From the NCBI RefSeq assembly GCF_000730665.1, contig NZ_BBIV01000016.1:45903-109902 (forward strand): a stretch of 64,000 nucleotides of DNA, given 5' to 3'. Origin of the DNA: Pseudomonas plecoglossicida NBRC 103162 = DSM 15088. Its GTDB lineage: Bacteria > Pseudomonadota > Gammaproteobacteria > Pseudomonadales > Pseudomonadaceae. The stretch's first letter is position 1, and each line of letters opens with the position of its first letter. This document shows positions 7,814 to 16,326 of the stretch, piece by piece. Both the position numbers and the translations under genes were made by a program. The notes under the pieces were generated by a model. That model ran no database searches. It was not told the DNA's origin and saw only the letters and a list, made by a program, of their open reading frames with translations.

Positions 7814-8527
7814 ATGCAGTCGACGCCACCGCGTGCGGTAACAGCCATCTGCCATGCCTTGCAGGAGCAGATCGAGCACGGCCTGTTGGCGCCGGGCGGC
7901 AAGCTGCCGTCCGAGCGCAGGCTGAGCGAGGTGTTCGACACCACCCGCATCACCCTGCGCGAGGCCTTGGTGCAGCTCGAGGCCCAGGGGTTGATCTACC
8001 GCGAGGAGCGGCGCGGCTGGTTCGTCGCGCCGCAACGGCTGACCTACGACCTGATCGAGCGCAGTCATTTCCATGCGATGGTCCGGGACCAGGGGCGACA
8101 ACCCTCTACCGAGCTGTTGTCGGCACGGCTGCAACCGGCCTCGGCGAGCATCTGTGAGCGCCTGTGCCTGCCGGCATTGTCCAGCGTGGTGCGGATCTGC
8201 CGGTTGCGACGGATCGATGGGCGGGCGGTGCTGTATGCCGAGCATTACCTCAATCCGGCGTACTTCCCGGGCATTCTCGAACAGGACCTGGCGCAATCGC
8301 TGACCGAGCTCTACGGGCGGGTGTATGGCATCCAGTATGGAAAGGTGCGCTTCGAGATATTGCCCACCGCTTTGCCTGTGGAAGCGGCGGCGGCGCTGAA
8401 GGTGTCGGCGGGCAGTCCCGGGCTGCATATCACCCGGGTCAACAGCGACCAGCACGGACACCTGATCGACTGTGACCTGGAGTATTGGCGGCATGATGCG
8501 ATCTGCATTCGCGCCCAGGCTGGATAG
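7814..8527 (+). CDS. GntR-family transcriptional regulator with UTRA ligand domain
   Basis: The ~237-residue DNA-binding protein has an N-terminal winged helix (about residues 8-75: AICHALQEQIEHGLLAPGGKLPSERRLSEVFDTTRITLREALVQLEAQGLI, then the wing YREERRGWFV). A UTRA effector-binding domain of the HutC/PhnF type follows (SSVVRICRLRRIDGRAVLYAEHYLNPAYFPGIL, and LHITRVNSD at the end). An in-frame TTG precedes the ATG by one codon; ATG was chosen. The gene is divergent from the importer operon and is the obvious candidate for its regulator, presumably derepressed by the transported compound. Confidence 0.92.
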   Translation: MQSTPPRAVTAICHALQEQIEHGLLAPGGKLPSERRLSEVFDTTRITLREALVQLEAQGLIYREERRGWFVAPQRLTYDLIERSHFHAMVRDQGRQPSTELLSARLQPASASICERLCLPALSSVVRICRLRRIDGRAVLYAEHYLNPAYFPGILEQDLAQSLTELYGRVYGIQYGKVRFEILPTALPVEAAAALKVSAGSPGLHITRVNSDQHGHLIDCDLEYWRHDAICIRAQAG

Positions 8528-8536
8528 GGTGTTATC

Positions 8537-8564
8537 CCTCATCGCCGGCAGGCCGGCGATGAGG
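8537..8564. terminator. Perfect 12-bp hairpin between convergent genes (REP-like)
   Basis: CCTCATCGCCGG, a 4-base loop, then CCGGCGATGAGG. It uses the same core words as the REP elements but lacks the CTCCCACAG part. It lies between the stops of the GntR gene (8527) and the convergent mscS gene (8567), so it may act as a bidirectional barrier to transcription. There is no T-run. Confidence 0.6.
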
Positions 8565-8566
8565 CC

Positions 8567-10720
8567 CTAGCTGGAGGAACCGGCTTCGCTCATCCCCCCA
8601 CCCCCAGCCGTCACTACCTGCACCGACAACCGCGGCGTGGCCAGATCGAGCCCGGCCTCGTCGAGCTGACGCTTCAACGCCAGGTTGAACGCCCGCGACA
8701 CTTCCCATTGCTTGATCGGCGCCGTCTTGAACCGCGCCCGCAAGATTGCCGACCCCGACTCGAAGCTCTCGACCCCCTGCAACTCCAGCGGCGACCAGAT
8801 GTTGCGGCGCATCAGCGGGTCGTTGCGCAGTTTCTGCCCCACCTCGCGAATCAAGGTGATGGCCTGGTCGATGTTCATGCTGTGGGGGATCGCCACGCGG
8901 AAGATCGCATAGCCGAACTCGCGGGAGTAGTTCTTGATGCTCTTGATCTCGCTGAACGGGATGGTGTGCACGATGCCATCGATGTCGCGCAGGCGCACGG
9001 TGCGGATGGTCAGGCCTTCGACCGTGCCCAGGTGGCCGCCGACATCGACGTAGTCGTCGATGGCCAGCGAGTCCTCGATGATGATGAACAACCCGGTGAT
9101 CAGGTCGGCCACCAGCGACTGCGCGCCAAAACCGATGGCCAGGCCGATCACACCGGCACCGGCCAGCAACGGCGTGACGTTCATGCCCATGTTGGCCAGG
9201 GCGACGATCACCGCGATGATGAAGATGGCCACGAACATCACGTTGCGGATCAGCGGCATCATGGTTTGTGCGCGGGCGTTGGCCATGCCCCGGCGCGAAC
9301 GCACCAGGGCATGGTGCACCGCCGTGTCGGCCAGGATCCACACCAGCCAGGCGGCGATCAGCGTCCCGGCAAGCCCCGCCAGGCGCATGCTGACCTCATG
9401 CCCGTCGCCCTCGGCAAAGCCGATCATCGACAGGCCCCATACGCGCAGGCCCAGCTCGATGAACACCAGCCAGATGCCCAGGTGCAGCAGGGCATAGGCG
9501 AAGTTGCGCAGGCGTTCGGTGTACACCGCCTGGCGCTTGTTGGCGCGCTTGGGGTTGGCGGCGTGGCGGCGGACCAGGCCGTTGAGCACCATGCACACCA
9601 CCACCAGTACCGTGCACATCAGCGATTGACGCAGGGCGGTGCTGGTATCGCCGGCGGAAATGAAGGTGGCGATCAGCGAGATCGCCACCAGGATCAGCGG
9701 TGGCACGAACCAGAAACTGCCGAGCAACTCGATGGTGTCGCTCAGGGTGCGGCGGGTCAGGCGGCGGTCCAGGGGCTGGTTGCGGATCAGGTGTGCGATC
9801 GGGCGGCGAAAGCGCAGGATGAACAGGCCCGTGCACAGCGCGGCGATGACGTTGGCCAGGGTGGCCAGGGTGTGCGCCAGGTGCGTGCCCAGGGCGACGG
9901 TCATGCGCGGGTCGCTCATCGCCTCGCCAAAGGCGGCGAAGCTGCCGATCAGCCACAGCGGGCGGAAAGCCTGGTGGCGCAGGATATACAGGGCGCGGTG
10001 GCGATGCGGGCCATCGAGCAACGAGAAGGCGATCACGCAGATGGCCGAGAAGCAGGTACCCACCACCAGCGCATAGGCCAGCACCATGGCCATCGACTTG
10101 CCCAGCGAGGAGGGCAGGGCGATGCTCAGGTACACCGTGAACACCAGCGCCACCAGCCACGGCCCGAGCTTGCGCAGGGCGAAGCGCACCAGATCCCAGG
10201 TGCGCGGGTGCTGGGGCAGTTCCTCGGTCAGGCCGAAGCGCACCCGTACACGGTGGCCGATCCAGTTGAAGGCATAGGCCAGCAGGCTCCAGACGGCGAT
10301 GACCGCCGCGAACCCGAACAGGATCGCCGGCCATTGGTGCACCGGGACCACCAGTTCGGTCAGTTCCGCCTGGGCCTGCTCGATTTCCAGTGCCCAGCGG
10401 TTGAACGGGCTGGCCTCGCCGCTGAACTGCTTTTCCAGGTCGTGCAAGGCGCCGCCGATCAGGCCCAGTACGCCCTGTTCGGCAGCAGGTTGCGATTGCT
10501 TGGTGGCATCGCGCAGCTTTTTCAGGTCGGCCAGCAGCTTGGCGCGTTGCTGGTCGTTCTCCAGGTTCTTGATCACCTCGTCCAGCGACTTGCCCAGCGG
10601 CTCGGTCGCCTGTGGCTGGGCTGGCGCACTGGAGCCGAGCAGGCTGGGCAGGCCCGCCGCCTGGACCGGGGAAACCAACAGGAACAGCAGCAGGGCAAGG
10701 TAACGCAGGAGGGCAGGCAC
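8567..10720 (-). CDS. MscS-family mechanosensitive channel, large (YbiO-like)
   Basis: The 717-residue membrane protein has a signal peptide (MPALLRYLALLLFLLVSPVQA) and a periplasmic region of about 130 residues. A long series of membrane helices follows from about residue 140, then the conserved MscS core. In the core the pore-lining helix region reads NMGMNVTPLLAGAGVIGLAIGFGAQSLVADLITGLFIIIEDSLAIDDYV, followed by the beta domain VGGHLGTVEGLTIRTVRLRDIDGIVHTIPFSEI. Length and layout match E. coli YbiO rather than small MscS. It should release solutes on hypo-osmotic shock. It is convergent with the GntR gene. Confidence 0.93.
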   Translation of the reverse strand: MPALLRYLALLLFLLVSPVQAAGLPSLLGSSAPAQPQATEPLGKSLDEVIKNLENDQQRAKLLADLKKLRDATKQSQPAAEQGVLGLIGGALHDLEKQFSGEASPFNRWALEIEQAQAELTELVVPVHQWPAILFGFAAVIAVWSLLAYAFNWIGHRVRVRFGLTEELPQHPRTWDLVRFALRKLGPWLVALVFTVYLSIALPSSLGKSMAMVLAYALVVGTCFSAICVIAFSLLDGPHRHRALYILRHQAFRPLWLIGSFAAFGEAMSDPRMTVALGTHLAHTLATLANVIAALCTGLFILRFRRPIAHLIRNQPLDRRLTRRTLSDTIELLGSFWFVPPLILVAISLIATFISAGDTSTALRQSLMCTVLVVVCMVLNGLVRRHAANPKRANKRQAVYTERLRNFAYALLHLGIWLVFIELGLRVWGLSMIGFAEGDGHEVSMRLAGLAGTLIAAWLVWILADTAVHHALVRSRRGMANARAQTMMPLIRNVMFVAIFIIAVIVALANMGMNVTPLLAGAGVIGLAIGFGAQSLVADLITGLFIIIEDSLAIDDYVDVGGHLGTVEGLTIRTVRLRDIDGIVHTIPFSEIKSIKNYSREFGYAIFRVAIPHSMNIDQAITLIREVGQKLRNDPLMRRNIWSPLELQGVESFESGSAILRARFKTAPIKQWEVSRAFNLALKRQLDEAGLDLATPRLSVQVVTAGGGGMSEAGSSS

Positions 10721-10764
10721 CGGGAAATCAACCTCAGGTCAAACGATTGACCGAGTGTAGAGGT

Positions 10765-10932
10765 TTATGTGGGGAGTTTCTCCAGGATCTTCCAGCAGGT
10801 GAGGCCGAAGATGCCCAGCGTGCCGATCCACATCATGAATACGCCGATGTTGCGCTCACGCATGCTGAAGCCGATGGTCAGCAGCATCAGGAACAGGAAT
10901 ACCGGGACGAACAGGGACAAGAACGGGGACAT
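10765..10932 (-). CDS. Small membrane protein, 55 residues, function unknown
   Basis: This short frame reads MSPFLSLFVPVFLFLMLLTI, then GFSMRERNIGVFMMWIGTLGIFGLTCWKILEKLPT and a TAA stop. Two hydrophobic segments (about residues 4-21 and 30-46) are separated by a charged loop (RERN), as in a helical hairpin. An in-frame TAA lies five codons before the ATG, and AAGG lies about ten bases before it, which fixes the start. It is directly upstream of the mscS-like gene on the same strand, with 44 bases between them, so the two may be cotranscribed. No family was recognised; it could be an accessory peptide of the channel or unrelated. Confidence 0.7.
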   Translation of the reverse strand: MSPFLSLFVPVFLFLMLLTIGFSMRERNIGVFMMWIGTLGIFGLTCWKILEKLPT

Positions 10933-11026
10933 GGACAGCAAACCTTATGGCATGGGGGCATGCATTCAGCATAGCGGGGTTGAGCGGGACGGGGGTTGAT
11001 CCGGAGCAGGTGTTTTGACATTACCG

Positions 11027-11104
11027 GCCCTCATCGCCGGCAAGCCGGCTCCCACAGGAGGGCAGTGGAGTCCCTGTGAGAGCCGGCTTGCCGGCGATGA
11101 GGGC
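11027..11104. repeat. REP pair (inverted)
   Basis: Two inverted copies of the P. putida-type REP (CATCGCCGGCAAGCCGGCTC and its complement, with CCCACAG/CTGTGAG edges) around a 20-base centre. It lies between the 55-residue gene and the end of the M18 peptidase gene. Confidence 0.9.
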
Positions 11105-11113
11105 GCTACAGGC

Positions 11114-12403
11114 TCAGGGCAGTTCGCGACTGCGGTAGAACGCGGTCAGCACCTTGACCAGGTGCGCCAGGTCCTGGCTGCCACACAGCTCGCGAATCGA
11201 GTGCATGGCAAAGGTCGGCAGGCCGATATCCACGGTGCGCACGCCAAGATGACTGGCGGCGATCGGGCCGATGGTCGAGCCGCAGCCCATGTCGCTGCGC
11301 ACCACGAAACTCTGTACCGGCACTTCTTCGGCCATGCACAGGTGGCGGAAGAAGCCTGCCGTTTCGCTGTTGGTGGCGTAGCGCTGGTTGTTGTTGACCT
11401 TGATCACCGGCCCGGCATTGAGCTTGGGCCCATGGTTGCCATCGTGCTTGTCGGCATAGTTGGGGTGAACGCCATGGGCGTTGTCGGCCGAGACCATCAG
11501 CGAGCGCTGGATGGTGCGCACGTAGGCGTCGCCGTCCGGCAGCAGGCGCTGCAGGGTCTGCTCCAGCATCGGGCCGTCGGCACCGCAGGCCGAGCTGCTG
11601 CCCACTTCTTCGTGGTCGTTGCACACCAGTACGCAGGTTTCATCGCTGTCGGCCGCCAGCAGCGCTTGCAGGCCGGCATAGCACGACAGCAGGTTGTCCA
11701 GGCGGGCGCCGGCGATGAAGTCGCCGTTCAGGCCGATCACCGCGGCATCCTGGGTGTCGTAGAAGCTCAGTTCGTAGTCCAGCACCACATCGGCATTGAG
11801 GTCGTGCTCGCGGGCCAGCTGCTCGGTGAGCACGGCGCGAAAATCGATGCGCTCGTCGCCGGCCACCTGGGCAACGATTGGCGGCAGTTCGTTCTGCGGG
11901 TTGATCTGCCAGCCTTCGTTGGCGGTGCGGTTGAGGTGGATGGCCAGGTTGGGGACGACCGCGATCGGCAGCTTGAAGTCGATCAGCTGGCTTTCGACCT
12001 TGCCGTCACGGCGGAAGGTGACGCGTCCGGCCAGCGACAGGTCGCGGTCGAACCACGGTGCCAGCAGGGCGCCGCCGTACACTTCCACACCCAGTTGCAG
12101 GAAGCCCTGGCGCTGCAGCTCAGGCTGCGGCTTGACCCGCAGGCACGGGCTGTCGGTGTGTGCACCGACCATGCGGATACCGTTCAGCAGGGGCGCTTGC
12201 TTGCCCAGCTTGATGGCGATGATCGAGGAGTCGTTGCGGGTAACGTAGTAGCGACCGCCAGGCACCGTGGCCCAGCTGTCGCGCTCGTCCAGGCGCTGGT
12301 AGCCGGCAGCCTCGAGGCGCTGGGCCAGGCTGGCGGTGGCGTGGAAGGGCGTCGGGGAGGCCTTGAGGAAATCGATCAGGCCGGTATTCAGTGCTTCGCG
12401 CAT
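11114..12403 (-). CDS. apeB: M18-family aminopeptidase (aspartyl aminopeptidase-like)
   Basis: The 429-residue cytoplasmic dinuclear zinc peptidase removes N-terminal residues from peptides. Metal and catalytic segments are visible: [15 protein letters not shown] (first His/Asp), [13 protein letters not shown] (bridging Asp), [19 protein letters not shown] (catalytic Glu pair), [25 protein letters not shown], and the last His in [18 protein letters not shown]. Length is normal for bacterial M18 enzymes. It lies in the usual Pseudomonas position next to rluA and the min genes. Confidence 0.95.
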   Translation of the reverse strand: MREALNTGLIDFLKASPTPFHATASLAQRLEAAGYQRLDERDSWATVPGGRYYVTRNDSSIIAIKLGKQAPLLNGIRMVGAHTDSPCLRVKPQPELQRQGFLQLGVEVYGGALLAPWFDRDLSLAGRVTFRRDGKVESQLIDFKLPIAVVPNLAIHLNRTANEGWQINPQNELPPIVAQVAGDERIDFRAVLTEQLAREHDLNADVVLDYELSFYDTQDAAVIGLNGDFIAGARLDNLLSCYAGLQALLAADSDETCVLVCNDHEEVGSSSACGADGPMLEQTLQRLLPDGDAYVRTIQRSLMVSADNAHGVHPNYADKHDGNHGPKLNAGPVIKVNNNQRYATNSETAGFFRHLCMAEEVPVQSFVVRSDMGCGSTIGPIAASHLGVRTVDIGLPTFAMHSIRELCGSQDLAHLVKVLTAFYRSRELP

Positions 12404-12417
12404 AACTCACTCCAATT

Positions 12418-12535
12418 CGAGCTTCAAGCCGCAAGCTACAAGCTTCAAGCAAGAGCAGCCTGTGGAGCAAGCTCCAACGCGATCTGCTCTGGTCTTTGCT
12501 TGCAGCTTGCCGCTCGACGCTTGCAACTTTAAAAA
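12418..12535. repeat. Inverted AAGC-heptad array between rluA and the M18 gene
   Basis: The direct series GCTTCAAGCCGCAAGCTACAAG, read in pieces from 12420, is followed after a central spacer by the complementary series CTTGCAGCTTGCCGC...GCTTGCAAC near 12499-12531. The arms can pair imperfectly. This is one of three arrays of the same heptamer in the window. Confidence 0.7.
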
Positions 12536-13164
12536 GGCGCCGGGCACTCGAACTTCACCCGCTCCCCGGATACCGGGTGGGTGAAGCTCAACATCGAAGC
12601 ATGCAGGCACAACCGCTCATGTGCCGCCAGCGCCTCAGGATTGGCATACAACCGGTCACCCAGCAGCGGATGCCCGATCGACAGCATGTGTACGCGCAGC
12701 TGGTGCGAGCGCCCGGTGATGGGCGTCAGTTCGACACGGCAGTAGTCGCCACAGCGTTCGACGATGCGCCAGAAGGTCAAGGCATGCTTGCCCAGTTCAT
12801 GGTCCACCACATGGCGCGGCTTGGTGGGCGGGTCGTAGCGCAGCGGCAGGTCGATGCTGCCGCTGTCCAGCGCCGGTTGCCCCCAGCACAGGGCGGTGTA
12901 GGCCTTTTCGGTCTCGCGATCGTGGAACTGGCGCGACAGCTCGCGGTGGCTGTCGGCGTCGCGGGCCAGGAGGATGATGCCGGAGGTTTCCCAGTCCAGG
13001 CGATGAACGATCAGCGCATCCGGATAGCCGTTTTCCTGCAGGCGGGTGATCAGGCAGTCCTTGTTGTCGTCGGCACGGCCTGGTACCGACAGCAGCAGGG
13101 TCGGCTTGTTGACCACCAGGATGGCGGCGTCTTCATGGAGGATCTGCACGTGCGACAGCGGCAT
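12529..13164 (-). CDS. rluA: RluA-family 23S rRNA/tRNA pseudouridine synthase
   Basis: The 211-residue enzyme has the RluA catalytic motif HRLDWETSGIILLARD, whose Asp attacks uridine, and the conserved segments VVNKPTLLLSVPGR, ELTPITGRSHQLRVHM and GHPLLGDRLYA. It lacks an S4 domain, like E. coli RluA, which modifies 23S U746 and tRNA U32. The start at 13164 is the second ATG in the frame; the first codons of the longer frame run back through the minE terminator and were rejected. It lies downstream of minE, separated by a strong hairpin. Confidence 0.92.
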   Translation of the reverse strand: MPLSHVQILHEDAAILVVNKPTLLLSVPGRADDNKDCLITRLQENGYPDALIVHRLDWETSGIILLARDADSHRELSRQFHDRETEKAYTALCWGQPALDSGSIDLPLRYDPPTKPRHVVDHELGKHALTFWRIVERCGDYCRVELTPITGRSHQLRVHMLSIGHPLLGDRLYANPEALAAHERLCLHASMLSFTHPVSGERVKFECPAPF

Positions 13165-13180
13165 TGCATGGTCTCTGTGT

Positions 13181-13211
13181 AAAACATTGGGGCTGCAACG
13201 CAGCCCCAATG
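13181..13211 (-). terminator. Intrinsic terminator of the minCDE operon
   Basis: On the minus strand a 12-bp perfect stem (CATTGGGGCTGC / GCAGCCCCAATG, 13185-13211, 3-base loop) is followed directly by TTTT. It lies 12 bases after the minE stop and before the rluA start. It contains the recurrent GGGGCTGC word. Confidence 0.85.
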
Positions 13212-13223
13212 ATCAAGACCGGA

Positions 13224-13478
13224 TCAGCGATCCGGCAAGGTGATGTTCAGTTCCAGGATCGAGCAGCTGCCCTGGTTTTCCAGCTCGATATGCACGTCAT
13301 CGTTGCCGATGTTCACATACTTGCGGATCACTTCGAGCAGTTCTTTCTGCAGCGCCGGCAGGTAATCCGGTTCGCTGCGCTGGCCGCGCTCATGCGCCAC
13401 GATGATCTGTAGACGCTCTTTCGCCACCGACGCGCTGGTCTGTTTCTGTCTGCCACGAAAGAAGTCAAAAAGGTTCAT
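13224..13478 (-). CDS. minE: Cell division topological specificity factor MinE
   Basis: An 84-residue protein starting [12 protein letters not shown], the membrane-targeting/MinD-contact helix. It continues with the MinD-activating segment [17 protein letters not shown] and a dimerisation beta domain ([22 protein letters not shown]). It stimulates MinD ATPase and drives pole-to-pole oscillation. It lies three bases after minD in a minC-minD-minE operon. Confidence 0.98.
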   Translation of the reverse strand: MNLFDFFRGRQKQTSASVAKERLQIIVAHERGQRSEPDYLPALQKELLEVIRKYVNIGNDDVHIELENQGSCSILELNITLPDR

Positions 13479-13481
13479 GGT

Positions 13482-14294
13482 TTACTTGCCTCCAAACAGG
13501 CGCGCGAAGAATCCTTGCTTCGGCACTTCGATGAAACGCAGGGGTTTCTCTTTACCCAACAGGCGATCGACAGTGTCGCTGTACGCCTGGCCTGCATCGC
13601 TCTGATCATCGAGGATGACCGGGATACCCTGGTTGGAAGCCTTGAGCACGGCCTGGGACTCGGGGATCACGCCCTTGAGCTTGATCGCCAGGATTTCTTC
13701 TACGTCGGCGATGCTGAGCATCTCGCCCTTTTCCACGCGCTCCGGGTGGTAGCGGGTGATCAGCAGGTGTTCCTTGATCGGCTCTTCGCCGTTCTCGGAG
13801 CGGCGCGACTTGCTCGACAGGATGCCCAGCATGCGGTCGGAGTCACGCACCGACGACACTTCAGGGTTGGTCACGACGATGGCTTCGTCGGCGAAGTACA
13901 TGGCCAGGTGCGCGCCTTTCTCGATACCCGCCGGCGAGTCGCAGATGACGTAGTCGAAGGTTTCCTTCAGCTCCATCAGCACCTTCTCGACGCCTTCCTG
14001 GGTCAGCGCGTCCTTGTCGCGGGTCTGGCTGGCGGCCAGCACGAACAGGTTCTCGAGGCGCTTGTCCTTGATCAGGGCCTGCTGCAGGTTGGCTTCGCCG
14101 TTGACCACGTTGACGAAGTCGTACACCACGCGGCGCTCGCAGCCCATGATCAGGTCGAGGTTACGCAGGCCCACGTCGAAGTCGACGATGACAGTCTTGT
14201 GGCCGCGCAGCGCGAGGCCGGTACCGATGGCGGCGCTGGTGGTGGTCTTGCCCACCCCCCCCTTGCCGGATGTAACGACGAGAATCTTGGCCAA
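13482..14294 (-). CDS. minD: Septum site-determining ATPase MinD
   Basis: The 270-residue ParA/MinD-type ATPase has the deviant Walker A VTSGKGGVGKTT, switch I FDVGLRNLD, and Walker B region YVICDSPAGIEKGA. A C-terminal amphipathic membrane helix reads KPLRFIEVPKQGFFARLFGGK. With MinC it blocks FtsZ rings away from mid-cell. It lies between minC and minE on the same strand. Confidence 0.98.
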   Translation of the reverse strand: MAKILVVTSGKGGVGKTTTSAAIGTGLALRGHKTVIVDFDVGLRNLDLIMGCERRVVYDFVNVVNGEANLQQALIKDKRLENLFVLAASQTRDKDALTQEGVEKVLMELKETFDYVICDSPAGIEKGAHLAMYFADEAIVVTNPEVSSVRDSDRMLGILSSKSRRSENGEEPIKEHLLITRYHPERVEKGEMLSIADVEEILAIKLKGVIPESQAVLKASNQGIPVILDDQSDAGQAYSDTVDRLLGKEKPLRFIEVPKQGFFARLFGGK

Positions 14295-14394
14295 GGTGCT
14301 TCACCCCTAAATAAGTCGGGACGCGTGTCCCAGCAAAATGCAAAAAAACGGCAACGAGCAAAAAAGTTGCGCTAAAAATGTCGGCAAGTATCCG

Positions 14395-15150
14395 TTAAAG
14401 ACGGGTGATGTTCAACACGTCACCGGACAGGCTGACTTGCACGCCGGCTCCCCACAGCGGGTCGCGGCGCAGGTCTTCGCAGACCTTGTACTGGCCCGCG
14501 ATCGAGACCATTTCGGCGGTCATCTGCTGGCAGAAGATCCGCGCCTTGGTATTGCCCTTGATACCGGCCAGGGCACGGCCGCGCATGGCGCCGTACACAT
14601 GGATGTTGCCGTCGGCGAGAAGTTCCGCGCCCGGGCTGACGGAGCCGGTGACCACCAGGTCGCCGCCCTGGGCATAGATCTGCTGGCCACCGCGTACCGG
14701 AGAAGTGATGATCCGGGTCGGGCGGATTTCCGGTTCTGCAACGGCGGGCGCTGGCGGCGCCGGGGCAGGTTCGGACTTCTTGACCTCGGGTTCGGGCTCC
14801 AGCGGCCGCTCGCGGGCGCCGGAAGGCGGCAGCACAGGCAGGTCGATGGCGATCGCCGCGGCGATGTCCTCGATGCGGTTGGCGCGGATCGCCAGGGTGC
14901 GCAGGCCGTGGTGGCGGCAGATGCGCATCAGCCCGGGCAGGTCGATGGCGCCTTCGTCGGCCGGCAACTTGTCCAGGGCCAGCACCAGCGGCGTGTTGCT
15001 GAAGAAGTTCGGCGCCTGCGCCACTTTCGCCGCCAGTTGGCGGTCGAGGGCTTGCAGGTCGTTGCGCCCCAGTTCCAGCACAGTGATGGCGAGCATGCTG
15101 CCCTTGAGCTGGAACACGGAGGCGGTGTCGGGTGTGTGGTTTGGGCTCAT
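14395..15150 (-). CDS. minC: Septum site-determining protein MinC
   Basis: The 251-residue inhibitor of FtsZ polymerisation has an N-terminal FtsZ-binding domain ([15 protein letters not shown] ... [19 protein letters not shown]). A Pro/Ala/Glu-rich linker at about 125-145 precedes the right-handed beta-helix C-domain that binds MinD ([45 protein letters not shown]). Three starts are possible: ATG at 15150 (used), ATG at 15159 and TTG at 15168; none has a clear ribosome binding site. It is the first gene of the min operon and divergent from the acyltransferase gene. Confidence 0.96.
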   Translation of the reverse strand: MSPNHTPDTASVFQLKGSMLAITVLELGRNDLQALDRQLAAKVAQAPNFFSNTPLVLALDKLPADEGAIDLPGLMRICRHHGLRTLAIRANRIEDIAAAIAIDLPVLPPSGARERPLEPEPEVKKSEPAPAPPAPAVAEPEIRPTRIITSPVRGGQQIYAQGGDLVVTGSVSPGAELLADGNIHVYGAMRGRALAGIKGNTKARIFCQQMTAEMVSIAGQYKVCEDLRRDPLWGAGVQVSLSGDVLNITRL

Positions 15151-15270
15151 GGTCTGCATAGACGGCAAGTTGCGAAAAAAGTGCCCTGACTTATAACGAT
15201 AAGACCGATTGGCCGCAACCGGCGCGGAACCGATGTAGAATGCTCGGCCTTTGACCTACCGGAAGCTTCA

Positions 15271-16206
15271 ATGGAACGCCCGCGTTTTCGTCCCTATTTC
15301 CTGCACCCACGGTTCTGGGGCCTGTGGCTTGGCCTTGGCCTGCTGTGGCTGGTGGTGCAGTTGCCTTACCGGGCCCTGTTGTGGCTCGGCGCAGCACTGG
15401 GCGCGCTGATGTACCACCTGGCCGGCGAGCGCCGGCGCATTGCCGCGCGCAACCTGGAGCTGTGCTTCCCGGAACTGTCCGTCGACGAACGGCGCCGCTT
15501 GCTGAAAGCGAACTTCGCCTCCACCGGCATAGCCTTCTTCGAAATGGCCATGAGCTGGTGGTGGCCCAAGGCCAGACTGGCACGCCTGGCGCACATCGAA
15601 GGCCTTGAGCACCTGCAGGCGGCGCAACAGGCCGGGCAGGGCGCAATCCTCATGGCGGTGCACTTCACCACCCTGGAGATCGGCGCGGCGCTGCTGGGCC
15701 AGGCCCATACCATCGACGGCATGTACCGCGAGCACGGCAACCCGCTGTTCGACTTCATCCAGCGCAGCGGCCGCGAGCGGCACAACCTCGATTCGCTGGC
15801 GGTGGAGCGCGAGGACGTGCGTGGCATGCTCAAGCTGCTGCGCTCGGGCCGAGCCATCTGGTACGCACCGGACCAGGACTACGGCGCCAAGCAGAGCCTG
15901 TTCGTGCCGCTGTTCGGCATCCCGGCGGCGACGGTCACTGCCACCACCAAGTTCGCCCGCCTGGGCAAGGCACAGGTCATTCCCTTCACCCAGAAGCGCC
16001 TGGAAGATGGCAGCGGCTATCGTCTGGTGATTCATCCGCCGCTGGAGGACTTCCCCGGTGAAAGCGAAGAGGCCGACTGCCTGCGTATCAATCAGTGGGT
16101 CGAAGGTGTGTTGCGCGAATGCCCCGAGCAGTACCTGTGGGCGCACCGGCGCTTCAAGTCGCGGCCTGAGGGTGAGCCGCGGCTGTATGACAAGAAAAAG
16201 CGCTGA
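15271..16206 (+). CDS. lpxL: Lipid A biosynthesis acyltransferase (LpxL/HtrB family)
   Basis: A 311-residue inner-membrane acyltransferase that adds a secondary acyl chain (laurate in pseudomonads) to the lipid A precursor. One N-terminal membrane helix (GLWLGLGLLWLVVQLPYRALLWLGAALG) precedes the catalytic HX4E motif HFTTLE, with later conserved blocks WYAPDQDYG and QYLWAHRRFKSRPEG. Length is standard. It is divergent from minC, a linkage typical of Pseudomonas, and is followed by a REP pair. Whether it is the LpxL or the LpxM/MsbB-type paralogue cannot be settled here. Confidence 0.93.
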   Translation: MERPRFRPYFLHPRFWGLWLGLGLLWLVVQLPYRALLWLGAALGALMYHLAGERRRIAARNLELCFPELSVDERRRLLKANFASTGIAFFEMAMSWWWPKARLARLAHIEGLEHLQAAQQAGQGAILMAVHFTTLEIGAALLGQAHTIDGMYREHGNPLFDFIQRSGRERHNLDSLAVEREDVRGMLKLLRSGRAIWYAPDQDYGAKQSLFVPLFGIPAATVTATTKFARLGKAQVIPFTQKRLEDGSGYRLVIHPPLEDFPGESEEADCLRINQWVEGVLRECPEQYLWAHRRFKSRPEGEPRLYDKKKR

Positions 16207-16217
16207 CTCAGGCCTGA

Positions 16218-16293
16218 CCCTATCGCCGGCAAGCCGGCTCCCACAGGGATCTCCACCGCTTCATTGTGGGAGCCGGCTTGCCGGCGATGAGGC
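16218..16293. repeat. REP pair (inverted)
   Basis: Inverted REP copies: CCTATCGCCGGCAAGCCGGC near 16219 and its complement ending GATGAGG near 16293. The gap between the acyltransferase and patatin genes consists mostly of this element. Confidence 0.9.
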
Positions 16294-16326
16294 CGGTGCT
16301 GGCATCCTGACTCCAGGAAGGATTCG

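Noticed and set aside
8708..10750. Open frame of 680 codons antisense to the mscS-like gene
   Set aside because: Composition is His/Gln/Gly rich without hydrophobic pattern; the opposite strand gives a clear channel protein.
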